Shown here: in pieces, positions 41,346 through 53,300 of the stretch
Numbering within the stretch: position 1 is the first letter of the stretch
Layout of the letters: the number at the start of each line of letters is the position of its first letter
Origin: Epiperipatus broadwayi
Taxonomy: Eukaryota; Onychophora; Udeonychophora; Euonychophora; Peripatidae
Assembly (NCBI GenBank): GCA_028023455.1
Contig: JAQFVV010000013.1
Location: 8,896,411-8,960,410 of the forward strand
Length of the DNA stretch: 64,000 bases
Direction of reading: 5' to 3'
Notes under the pieces: model-generated
Database searches by the model: none
Told to the model about the DNA's origin: nothing
What the model saw: the letters and a program-made list of their open reading frames with translations, nothing else
Translations under genes and position numbers: made by a program

Positions 41346-43513
41346 CAATCAAATTTTCAAGTTTTATCTTAGTTACTAACACTCCTCCTATTCCTGCCCA
41401 CTTCTGGTCAAACTGTCATTTGTAATTTTAGAAATTTTTTTTCCTCTAAGGCTGATTGAACTTTTAAATTTAAAAATCCCAATTTTTTTTTAAAATCATA
41501 TTTATTTATTTAAACTTCTCTGCATTATAATAGCTATCACTACTATTTTCTTCAATTTTTTAATGCTGATCATAACTTATTGCAAATCTTTGTATTAAAT
41601 ATATTTTCAATCTGTAAAATGTAGTCTTAACAGATTTCCTACTATTGTTCATATAATCTTTGTTTCTGATATTTTTTTATCCTTAGCTGTTTTTTTTTCC
41701 ATATCTATGTTTCTCATATTTCATTATCCTTAAACTGTTTTTTTTTTTTCATATTCTTTTTATACTTTTTAAAAACATTCTATCAATTTCTTTTAATTTT
41801 TTGAACTTATTGTTTTTGTAGTAATAAGTGATTATTATTAGTTATTACTGTTATAGGTTAATAAACCGAAAAGAATCGTGCTGTGCAATCTCCAGAAAAT
41901 GGTCTTTATGAAAGAAAACTTTGCATAAATTACCACTAAACTTCCCTTAAAGTAGGCTATGAATATGGAGACTTAAGTTCTCTGAAAGCGCTCAGCCGTA
42001 TAATTCTTTTCTAATAATAAGCTTCACTTTTTTGCGTAAAGCGCAATTTAAAACTTACAACTCGAAGGTGAAGTAAAAAAACAAGGATTTTATAGATAAT
42101 TATTTAAAATAAAGTCTGGAGTATTTAAAAAAGTCATTAATTAATATTTTATTTCACTTATTTCTGATTTTAACAAAAATTAAATTTTTAATGTAACATG
42201 GAAGATTTTATAATGCATATTTTGGGAAGTTAATTCTATAATTTGTTTTTACTTAAATGATTAAGAAATAATTTTTTAAAATTAAAACTTATTTTTGGTT
42301 TTGGTGAATGTAAATTAAAAAACAGAACCTGATAATTTACTTATTATCTTGTTTTTATTAATCAAAAAGGAAAATACTTACTGTTAATCCTCCTGTTTAT
42401 AAATTTTATTGAATCTACTATAGATAATGGATTCAATTTAACTGAGATTAGTGTATAGAAAGTCAGCTTTAAAGAAAGGGCAGTTGTTTCTAGTCTCCGT
42501 GTTGGTCAAGTTGAATTTCCAGAGAAAAATGGAATGGTTTTTCTGTGATTTCATAGCCCAGATATATAAAGTAGACACCACTTGCCGAGATAAACTTTGG
42601 TAATTATAGAAGCTAAAATGTGTATGACTGCCAGCATTTACCTTATATATCTGATAATCAGGACCTGTCATATCAACAATAAATACGAGTATCAGACTAA
42701 TTTTGAGAGTCTAATTCTATATTTCATGCATACATTATTTTATATACATATGAAAGCATAGATGAAAAAAAATTGACTATTGGGAAAACACATATAAACT
42801 GTGCATATTATTTGAATACATTAAAGAATGGAAAAAAAATCTATTCAACTGGAATTATTTCATTTCAATTTTTTATTTAAGAATTTTTTTTATAATAACT
42901 GGAAATAAACAACTTTTGAATAAAATTAGCACATCTGATTTAATTGACAAATACAAATATATTTCGAAATCTTATTTAAAGTTTTTAAAAGATCAAAAAT
43001 TAAAACCAGAAAACCGTTCAGACAGATTTTCATAGAAGATAAGAAGCAATGTTTTTTTATCTTAAAAAGTTTTTGTTTACAATTGAAGGGTAGTTAGAGA
43101 AAAAAAAAAATAGTAATAATTTCATTTGTAATTTCAAATAAATAGAATTAATAATTGAAAATTTTATTTTTATATTAGAATACACACATATGTGTGTGCA
43201 TGTATTATATATGTTTAACATTAATTATTTGTATTATGTTAATATAAAATATTTATTAACTTGTTAATGATTGGAATATTTTATATTACCATATATGCAC
43301 ATCTATTTGCTTATATATGTGCATTATGTAAATTACTTATTTATATATCTGTAAATTTTATTGCTTGGTTTTTAATTTATGGAAATAATATTGTAAATGG
43401 TTATAATCGGAATGATTTATTTGTAATTTTATCAGACCTTTAATTTTTTATTATTTTTATTTTTTATTAATCATTATTTTAAGTTATTCTAATGAAGTTA
43501 TTTAATACTAGAA
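41346..43513. other. AT-rich noncoding stretch
   Basis: No gene seen. A modestly GC-richer patch around 41870-42070 was not identified. Confidence 0.45.
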
Positions 43514-43578
43514 TAAATGCAATTTATTCACTGTACTTTAAACACTTATTGTACAATTCAGTGAATAAATTGCATTTA
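43514..43578. repeat. Perfect 20-bp hairpin
   Basis: TAAATGCAATTTATTCACTG (43514-43533) pairs perfectly with 43559-43578 across a 25-nt loop in which GTAC occurs at both sides. It could be a tiny palindromic element or a small-RNA-type hairpin. No evidence of expression can be seen. Confidence 0.7.
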
Positions 43579-44698
43579 TGTAAGATATTATAGCAAAATA
43601 AAGGAATTGGTGAATTTTGTAATACTAGAATAGATTAAGCATTGTGTGTATTTTCTCTTATTTAGTCACCAGAGTCCTTGTGGTCCCAAAGTTAGCTTTG
43701 GTCTAATGGTATATAGGAAGTGTGTATGTGGATATCTATATAAATTTTTTTTAGAATTATTTAAATGGAGCAAAGGTAATGAAAGTCACCTTTAAAGTCC
43801 ACTCCATAGATTTTATGATGATGATTACTAATTCATTTATGGCCACCATACTCCAGATAGCCCTGAGCATTGATGTTATCAGTATTGTTATAATGATGGC
43901 AGCAGTTTTTTTTTGATTTACTTAATTTTATAGTTATTTCAGCACTTATATTTGTGAATGCAGCAAGAAGTGTTGGAAGATTTTTTTTTTTTATAATATT
44001 ATGCCCCAAGTTTGGCGTTGACTTGATGATATTAGCCTAAGATTTTATATTATGTCTCTTAAATCTAGTCACTAAGAATGACTTGATTGATAGTTGCTGA
44101 TGATGCCATGTTTTGTTGATACTTTACTGATTGCTAAAAAATTGTGATGCTGAGAATTATTAGTATTTTCATATTTTACTCACTTCTCTCTTTTCTGTAG
44201 CATTACAGTATATTAATTCAATGTAGTCTAGGAATAACATTAAGAATACACATGCATATAGTTGAGTTGGCTTAAAAGTTTAGACCATTATTTAGATTGA
44301 GATAATATTGAAACTAAATTTTAATAACATAATTTATGAGCCAAGAAAGAAATAGTTGATAAATAAATTAAAGGGAGAAATGTTACAGAAGTTTATTGAC
44401 TAGGAAAGTAAATGTAAATAATAATGAGATTCACATTAATATTTAAGAAAAAAATAACTGAAAGTTTAGCACAAACATTAGGATATATTAAATGTAAAAA
44501 AAAAAAAAACTTTTATTAATGAGAAAGAGAGAAGGAAATAGAAAATATAAATAGTGAAATAGATAAAAGTATATTCAGTTTTTGACTGACTTACTTTCTT
44601 TCAAGATTTTGAAAAACTGTATTGTACAAGTCAAAATATTATAACCTTTTATTGCTGTTATATATTAAAATGCATCTTTTATTTAAAATATTTTTATT
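43579..44698. other. Noncoding stretch, slightly GC-richer to 44200
   Basis: No ORF or named repeat. The 43660-44170 part has more G and C than the flanks and may hold an old unclassified repeat. Confidence 0.4.
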
Positions 44699-45405
44699 AC
44701 AGTCAAATATCAGCCTTTCACGCTAATTGTGCATACGCTTTGCGAGTGTTAATAATAAATGAATACTTTCTCACCAATACCAGATATAGTATTTATGCAG
44801 GAATAAAAGGAATCCTCTTATTCCTACGACTCAAAAGCTTATATATGAGCAAATCTGAAATACTGGCAAAGAAAGCGTGACGATGGAACAGTCACTTTAA
44901 ATTACTATATATGATGTCTGAATGAATGACGTCGGTGAAATTATCTAGAATTTACTAAACGTCATTCCAACTGAAACTTAATAATATGTAAATAAGCATT
45001 TATTTTATATAGCATATGTAAACAATTGTATTACAGTCAAATATCAGCCTTTCACGCTAATTGCGCATACGCTTTGCGAGTGTTAATAATAAATGAATAC
45101 TTTCTCACCAATATAAGATAATTTCACCAACGTCATTCATTCAGACATCATATATAGTAATTTAAAGTGACGGTTCCATCGTCACGCTTTCTTTGCCAGT
45201 ACTTCAGATTTGCTCATATATAAGCGTTTGAGTCGTAGGAATAAGAGGATTCTTTTTATTCCTGCATAAATACTATATCTTGTATTGGTGAGAAAGTATT
45301 CATTTATTATTAACACTCGCAAAGCGTATGCACAATTAGCGTGAAAGGCTGATATTTGACTGTAATACAATTGTTTACATACGCTATATAAAATAAATGC
45401 TTATT
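44699..45405. mobile_element. Compound foldback: two inverted ~250-bp copies of one unit
   Basis: The segment 44699-44946 and the reverse complement of 45115-45366 are almost identical (starting TACAGTCAAATATCAGCC, ending GTGAAATTATCT). A third, partial copy of the first ~120 bp (44991-45113) lies between them and itself forms a hairpin with 45283-45405 (arms from AATAAGCATTTATTTTATATAGC). Transcripts from either strand could form long hairpins. This suggests a non-autonomous foldback or MITE-like element that inserted or duplicated next to itself. Confidence 0.85.
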
Positions 45406-46564
45406 TAAAATAATTTTATAAAACATGTATTGTTTGAATTATCATTTTTTTAATGATATTTAAAGCAATGAATGCCCTTTGAGTAATAATTTTTAATTAG
45501 GCAGACAGTCAGATTTACATTCGGACTGTCATTTTTTAGTTTACTCCAATGATGGAAGACATGTTTGACTCTTTCACACTGTTAAGATAAATTATTATTT
45601 AATTTTGAATAGTATGATAAAGAAGTAACACAATATCTTTTTTGAACAATTTGAAAATAGATAGTGTAGTAAGTTTATAAAATTATCTATAATTTTAAAA
45701 GAGATGTATAATTTTTTTATATTTATAAACATCTTGTAATTTAATAAAATTTTAATCTATAAAATTAGTTATTGTTTTGTGCAAAACCATTTCTTTTACA
45801 ATACATAAAACCCCTCGCTACACTTAAAATCTTTTTATTCTCGACTAGGTTATAGATATTTCCATTCCTCTCTCACTCTATTTTTATTTAGTAAATATAT
45901 ATATATGATTATCTAATATGAAACTGTTTAACTTGAGGATTAGCTATGTAAATAATATAGTGAATTGTTGATATAGTTACTAAAGCTAGACAAATATATT
46001 TGAACTACCTTATCCACTGGCTTCATATCTGTTACCTAATAAACAAAAACAAACAAAAGTTTATAAATGGAATAAAATTTGAATTTTCTAGTGGATGTTA
46101 AAATTATTTGATGGTGTAATTCATGTACTTGTAAGTTTATTAATTAACTTAATATCATTAAATCGTGATGTTAATATCACTTATATAATATTTTATTATC
46201 ATTAGCTTTCATCAACCTGTGATTTGCAAAAAGTGTGGGCATACAATTTTAATATAATTTCATAATGAAAATGCTTAATTATAGTATTTTTTTGACATTG
46301 TTTTAATTTAAAGTTTCTGTTGTTTAACCTTTTCTTAGATGCTTGCTAATTTGAATTCTAAAGAAAAATCATTCATACTTACAAAAAAAAAAAAAGAAAG
46401 AAGATTGCATCTGATACATTTTGTTTTAATTCTCAAACTCTTACTGACATTTTCTGGAGGTTTGTGATGATGGTATTTTAAATGTGATAATATGTTGAAC
46501 TATTTCCATCATATATCATTAAATGTTGAATGTCTGAAAATGTTAAATTTTATTTATTTTTTTT
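45406..46564. other. AT-rich noncoding stretch
   Basis: No gene or repeat recognised. Confidence 0.5.
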
Positions 46565-46818
46565 CAAATACAAACAGCTATTAGTAGTAACACACAAAGA
46601 CAACACAGGTTAGAAGATTACTAGTTCATTTTAGTTAGTATTGCCTTAAAATTTGATATTCAAGGCATTAAAGGTGTAAGTTCAATTCCTTTGCTAGCAT
46701 TGTCATTGGAAACCAGCAATGCCTAAAGAAGAGTGAAGAATAATAGCAATCAAAACATTGTGTAATCTACTAACCTGTGTTGTCTTCATATATTATTACT
46801 AATAGTGGTTTGTATTTG
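46565..46818. mobile_element. MITE with 57-bp terminal inverted repeats
   Basis: The left arm 46565-46621 (CAAATACAAACAGCTATTAG...) and the reverse complement of 46762-46818 share most positions, including GACAACACAGGTTAG. The ~140-bp interior contains GTAAGTTCAATTCC (B-box-like) and has no ORF. Target duplication unclear. Confidence 0.75.
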
Positions 46819-47635
46819 GAAAAGTTTAAATAAAGTTTAAAATTCTCTAGATCACATCTTATTGCCATTGCTTTAATTTAAATTTTTTTTAAAAAACTTG
46901 TTATTGATAAAGGAATGGGGGAGGGGGATCTTTGCTAAATTAAAACCCAATACATATAAAATGAAAGATTGCTTTTATTCCTTTTTAATTTTTGTCTCTT
47001 ACATATAGTCTTACTATGCATTTAAATTCATTGATAACAGGAAATAAATAAATCATTAACAAATCCAGATATAAAAAAAGTGTTTTTGGGAGATTTTGTT
47101 ATTTGATTCTAAATATAATAATATTGTATATTTTTATTAATTATTAGGAATGTCTACACTATAATTAATTTTTAAATTATGTGTATACATATGTACATAT
47201 ATGCTAATAAGTCCATACTTCTATATATGTTTGTTTTAAATGTTTTTATTTATGTAGTATTTATCACTATAAATCCATGTTTTCTGCTAAAGATTCTTAG
47301 AACCAAATATAATTCTTATGGTGATTTCATTGTATTGTTAGAAAAGCATTACAGTGAAATAAAGGAATTATTAAGAAAAGATTTAATTTATAGAAAAATT
47401 AAATACTTTGGTTGAGAAGAGCAGATCAAAGAAATTAAATATTTGAAGCAAAATGTGATGTTTATAGGATAAAAAATAAATGCATTCAAAAAATGGGAAT
47501 GATATGAAAATTTGTGTAATAAGAATAATGAAAAAGAAAGTGAATTAAATGAGGGTAAAATATGAGAATTAATTGGTGTCAATGGTTATAATTTCTTATA
47601 ATAAATTTATTATAAAGATAAAGGATCTTAATTGG
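46819..47635. other. AT-rich noncoding stretch
   Basis: No gene seen. The open frame at 47179-47415 has no recognisable content. Confidence 0.45.
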
Positions 47636-48310
47636 ACTGATGGGTACTATTATTGAAGACTGTACTGTCTAATTGATCTTGAAAAGGTGTTTGATAGAAT
47701 GCGTTAAATTGTTCTATGTATATTTTGAAGAAGAAAATACGGATTGGAAGTAGAAGTAACAATTAGAAAATCTATACAGAATTAAACAAAAAAGATGATA
47801 AATATTGGAAGAGGTATAAGACTGGGTTATTATTTATCTCTATTTTTTAAAGATTTAATTAGCAAATAATGGATTTAGTATTAAGAATAGGAAGATTTAC
47901 CTTGTCAATTTTGTTGAGGGATAGTTTTGCACTAAATAATATGACATTATTTGGGAAGTTGGTTTGATGGAAATAATAAGAAAAATATTAAAGTTGTTAG
48001 AATTTCAATGGCTTCAGCTTTTAATAAATATATGATATTTTATGGCTCATTAAAATTAGAATTAGAAGACAGTTTTTTCTTAAATATTTTGTTTGAAGTT
48101 AGCTTATATTAAGAGAGGAGTTGATGATTAGAGAAAGAAAAGGAAAAAATTAGAGGCTTTTGAAATATGCATTTGGGGGAGAATAGACAAACTAGGTTGG
48201 ACACTGGAAGAATATGCTGGAAATGTTTGAAGTATTAAAAACAATAAATGAAGAAATGCAATTTATTAAAAAAATGAAAATTGAATTTGGCATTTACTTG
48301 AGATAAAGAA
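47636..48310 (+). pseudogene. Heavily decayed LINE reverse transcriptase
   Basis: Reading across frames gives LIDLEKVFDRM (RT motif A) near 47670, IGRGIRLGYYLSLFF (motif B, normally GRGVRQGC.LSPLLF) near 47805, and later endonuclease-reverse-transcriptase C-terminal blocks such as TNWVGHWKN (normally WIGHVLR) near 48190. Many stops and frameshifts. Not closely related to the RTE copy at 33-36 kb at the base level. Confidence 0.55.
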
Positions 48311-49759
48311 CTTTTGAAAGGTGTGTTGTAGGGAATTTTGGAGTATAAAAAGAATAGAAATAAATAAATGATTGGTGGAATAAAAAAAGTAAATAGCCAT
48401 CAGAGTTTGAAGAATGAAGCAGTAAACAAAATCTTGGATTTTGATATATGCAAATTGGATTTTCATATATATATATAAAATACTCCTTTTCAACATATAT
48501 CTAATGATAATTCTTTCATCAAGAAAAAATGATTAATTTTGATTTTTTAATATAGAAAAATCTTGTAATTTAAATAATAAATACTGTTTTTTTTTTTATT
48601 GATAATTTTTTGCTTTGTACATCTCACTTATGAAATTATTCTGATTAAGTATTTGGAAAATTTTTTGAATATTTATCATGCTTTTAATTTTGTCTCAGGA
48701 CACTTTTTAGAAAGCTTTTTTCATATCTTATTTTTATCAGAATTTTGTAGTTGGCTTTCAAGTTTCAAGTTTTTAAAAATTGTTCACTCTAATTAGAATG
48801 GAAGTCATTTCATCTAATATTTATCTTAATAAATTTCCAGCCAGATTAATGAGATTCTGACCTATCTTAAACTGTTCGTAGTCATATAAATTTACACACA
48901 CATATATATAATTTGTTAAATTTATTAATTTATGTTTTTATTTTATGGGATTCATAAAAAAATTAAAATTTGTGTAAAAATATTTGCCCATGACTTTTTT
49001 TTTTTTTGCATATTATTTTATGGTCTTCAATATATTTACTCTATTGATATTTACATAGCTTAAAGCCTTTTTTAAAACAAACAAACACAAATTTCGTATA
49101 TGTTTTGAAATGGTTTTATAGATAGTTTTGCATTCTGAAACATATCAAAATATTTTTGTTTTATTTGTTTTTCATTTTAGTCAGATTTACATATTTTAAT
49201 ATGGAATAATTTCCATTAATTATATAATGTTCATAGTTTTGCTAAGTTTTTATTCTAATTTTTTGGGCATTATTGATGTAATAGTTATATTTATGTAATT
49301 CATTTTCAAGTCTTTATGTGTAAAAATTTTTGGACAAATTTTAATTTTTATTTATGAATCCTGTAAAATAAAAACATAAATTAATAAATTTAACAAGTAA
49401 TTATATATATATGTATGTGTGTGAATGTATAATTGCCTTTTATATAGTATTTGATTTATTTTTAAAAGATACTTTGTTATTCAAGATTTATAAAAAAATG
49501 TTATGTGTGTACATAAAAAATATACATATTTAAAAAATATGATTTATTTTACATTACAGTTGTTTAAGTTTTTTTTTTTTTTTGTTAAGTTAAAAATAGC
49601 TTGTTAAAAATTGCAAAATATATATTTTACATTGAAATTTATTATACCATGTTTGAAACATTTATGTGTTTTTATTTATAATAAATTAATTTTATGATGG
49701 AGTATCCAAAAATAAACTGAATTTTATAATAAAAAATATGTATTTATTTTTAGCTGTTA
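48311..49759. other. AT-rich noncoding stretch
   Basis: No gene recognised. Confidence 0.5.
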
Positions 49760-50350
49760 CAAATTGAATCTCTTTCAAAATATTTAATGTATTCTCTAAA
49801 TCTGTTTTTCATATTTAGAAGTAGTCTGGAAAGTTTTGGAAAGAAATGCCTTGTAACACCTTCATTTTTTCTTCACTACTTTTGTGTCCAAAAAAAAAAA
49901 AAATTGAGGCATTTTTTATTAAAGAGAGAAAAAAGGAATTACCATGGAGTGAGATTGAGCAAATATGTCTGTTGGATAAGTTGAATCATGCTAATTTTTA
50001 TTTAAAATTCTTTCACACTCAAGATTTTGTGCGCTAGCACTTTGTTGTGGTGCAAATTACACTCCTCATTTTGCCACAATATAGGCTGTTTATCTTTTAT
50101 TGCATCACATAAAAGCTTCAGAACTTATAAGCGCTTGATTATTACGAATGAATCCCGAGCGAACAATGTTGTTTGCATTAAAAAAAAACCCAATCGGCAT
50201 TGTCTTGACATTGGACTTCATTTGTCACACTTTTTTGGGGCATGATGAGTTTAACACTTCCATTAAACCAGTTGTAAACTTATGTTTTTCCCAGAGCAAC
50301 TTGCTTATAAGCTATTTCAAGGATTCTATTGAAAGAAAATTGTCAATTAT
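49760..50350 (-). pseudogene. mariner-like transposase relic
   Basis: On the minus strand, in shifting frames and from high to low coordinates: QVALGKT then VYNWFNGSV (the helix-turn-helix part, normally ..T.VYEWFKRF), VFFNANNIVRSGFI (normally I.FFD..GIVH.EF), LHHNKVLAHKILSVKEF (normally LHHDNAPAH...VREFL), LNLTPW then FLFSLF (normally YSPDLAP.D.FLFP.L) and MKVLQGISFQNFPDYF near the C-terminus. The middle of the protein is deleted and the catalytic DN is changed to HN. It is a dead copy of the D,D34D mariner group. Terminal repeats were not resolved. Confidence 0.7.
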
Positions 50351-53300
50351 GATCTAAAAATAAACACAATAAAAGCTGATTTTATTTCAATTTAGTTTTT
50401 TTAAAAAAAATATATTGATTACTAAAATTTACTCGAGATAGCAGAAATATAGTGAGATAGGAAAAAAAAAAATTGCTTATTTATATCATGGTTTGTAGTT
50501 GACCTCTTGATAATTTAAAGATTTTTAATCAATCAATAAAAATATATATTCCTCTGTTTATGAAGATTATGTTTTTAAAATATATATATACTAGCATTCA
50601 CAAGAAGAGACTGATCACATTCTAATAAGTTATCAAAAATATGTTATGCTCCTTTATTTTCATAGTAAATTTATATCAATAGGATTTTTGTTTTAATTTG
50701 TAATCATTAATAAACAATAATTAAGGAAATGATTTTTTTAAAAATTTTTTCTAAATTTTGAATTTTTTAAAATTGCAATGTTCTTTTAATATAATATTTA
50801 ATTGCTAAGAAATTTAAATAAACTCAGAATATTGGAATTAGTTTTCATAAAAATATTCTCACATGATTATTAAACAAGTTTAACCCTTGCTAGATATCCA
50901 AATAATATGAAAAAATATTTAATTTAAAATATTTTATTTTTATTGTTTAGGATTTTTTTAAAAAAAATAATGCCTGGATAAACAATTAAACATTTTGCCT
51001 AAAAATAAATAAATAATATTTTAAATAAAGTTGATTTGGATGATTGTTTATTGGAGTAGATTTTGTGCAAATATTATATTTCAGCAGCAAAGTCTCATAT
51101 CTTAAAAAAAAAAAAATAGCTGTATGCCATTTTATATTCTATTTCCCTTTTATGTAATGAGTTCTGCTATAAATAAGTAAATGTGAAATGGACTAGCTTT
51201 AACTCTCAAAAACGTTGCTTGTTAATAAAAAATATCTTTATTTTTGTATTTCTGTTTTAGTTTTGATCTTTTAGCTTTTATTATTATCATCCTTGTTATT
51301 ATTATTATCATCAATAATGTGAAATTATTGTTTTCTTACATTTTTATTTGTATGCAAAAATATTTTATTACATATATAAGATGTTTTGTTTTTTCAAATA
51401 GTTATATTAATGTTTTGAAGAAGAATGATGACAGACTATTTGAAAATTAAAGTATCTTGTATATAGATTAAAATATAGTTACAAAAAAAGATGTATGAAC
51501 TTGATATCATTTCATATTCGCAATAAAAATATATATCAGAAGTGCAGTTCTTTTAATGTTATGTAAAGTTTTAATCACATGATGCAAGCTGAGAAAAACC
51601 TAATGAGAATCAATAAATTTAACAAAAACAGTATTTGGAAAGATAGCTTCCATCTCTTAGTTATTAGAATTGCCTAGGTATATATAATGTATTTTTTTAC
51701 TTTTGTAATTAAATATATGTTTATATTCCTTGTAACACTCAAATTATTTATGTATTGTCAATAGTTTTTTTTGCCTAATTAGATTTACAACTTCTTATAA
51801 TCATATCAAAGATTACCTCAGTTAAAAATAATGAGAGAATTCATTGCACTTGTACTATCAATTGTATTGTTTTTTTTTTATAAATTTTAATGAGAAATTG
51901 CACGAAAGATTATGCTTTAACTTTTATATTCTCATAACTTTAGTAAAATACTAAACTTTATTTAAATTTATCTCATCCATCATTTTTTTTAATGATGTTT
52001 TCCTTTTGGATTTTATTCTGAATATTTGGGCTTGGATTTTGTTTGCCAGTCATTAAGCAAAATATAGAAACAATAGATTTTTTTTTAAAGTGTGTTTTAA
52101 TGTTTTAAGTATCAATCTTTCTAACAGCTTTTGGTTTAATGTCTAGCATTGGGATGGTATTATTTTTTGTAAGGAAAAATGACTACAACTGATTATTCTT
52201 TTTAATTGTATTCTGATATACAGAGAACTTTATCGTAATGCAATAATAGCACAAAATTTGTAATACTTGGTCACTAAGAAATTTTGTAATACCTCCTTTT
52301 TATATGCCTCATACCCTGGCACCAGTTAGTTGTCTTATTTGCTTTTTTAAAAAAAATGTTTTTTTTTGCCCCACATGTTGGTTTACTCTGAAATATTATC
52401 TTTTGGTTAATTAGCTATATATTAAAAATTTTGAAAGTAGAATTACCAACATAATAGCTTTTTTATACACATATTATAGTGGAAAAAATAAAGTAAAATA
52501 TGACTTAGCTATTCTTATATAGTACTCTTACTATGCAGTCATTATGAGATACAATTACTATAAACATTATTATTAAAAATTAAATGAATAAGAATCTATA
52601 TCTGAACTATTATGTATGATTAGTATGTCCATTTCCATTTTAACTGTCTCTTTTTTTATTTTAAAGTTTTAAATTACATTTTTGTATTTCCTCTTGTTAA
52701 TTGTTTTGACCATAAATTGTTTAAATGTTATTGACATGTGAATGTAATTCTTTAAAATATTACTATATTGCTGTACTGCATTTGTAAATAGTTATTGATA
52801 TAACAAAAGCATATTCTTTTTTAAAATAAATTGTGCCTTTATAATATACAAAAGAATTGTATATTTGTTTGCAGTAGTATTATTGGTTATCTGTATGAAT
52901 TGTGATTTAATAACAGCATAATCAATTGATAACAAATAAAAGTTTTATGAAATTTTAGTAGGATGCCTATTATTCAAAACTTAGTTACTGAATTATGCAA
53001 TTTCCATAATATTAATGATGTGAAAGTAATGATGCTGATGTATTACTTTTGGCTCATAATGCTTTCAATTTCATGACGATTTTATATTAGATTTATTATA
53101 TAATAAATTCCATATGTGTAGACAAAATCATTATAGAAGTAATGTTTATGCTTATTATGTAGATTAAATAATTTCAATGTTTTTAATACTTTAACATATT
53201 TTTGAATTCATGTGCCATAATCATGGCAATGGTAAACTATTCTGTATTATCAGAAAATCTATTATAACAATTATATTGGCCATGCCAAAGTTACATTATT

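Noticed and set aside
45182-45370. 62-codon open frame conserved in both arms of the foldback
   Set aside because: The arms are nearly identical at the DNA level, so shared openness is not evidence of selection. No family recognised.
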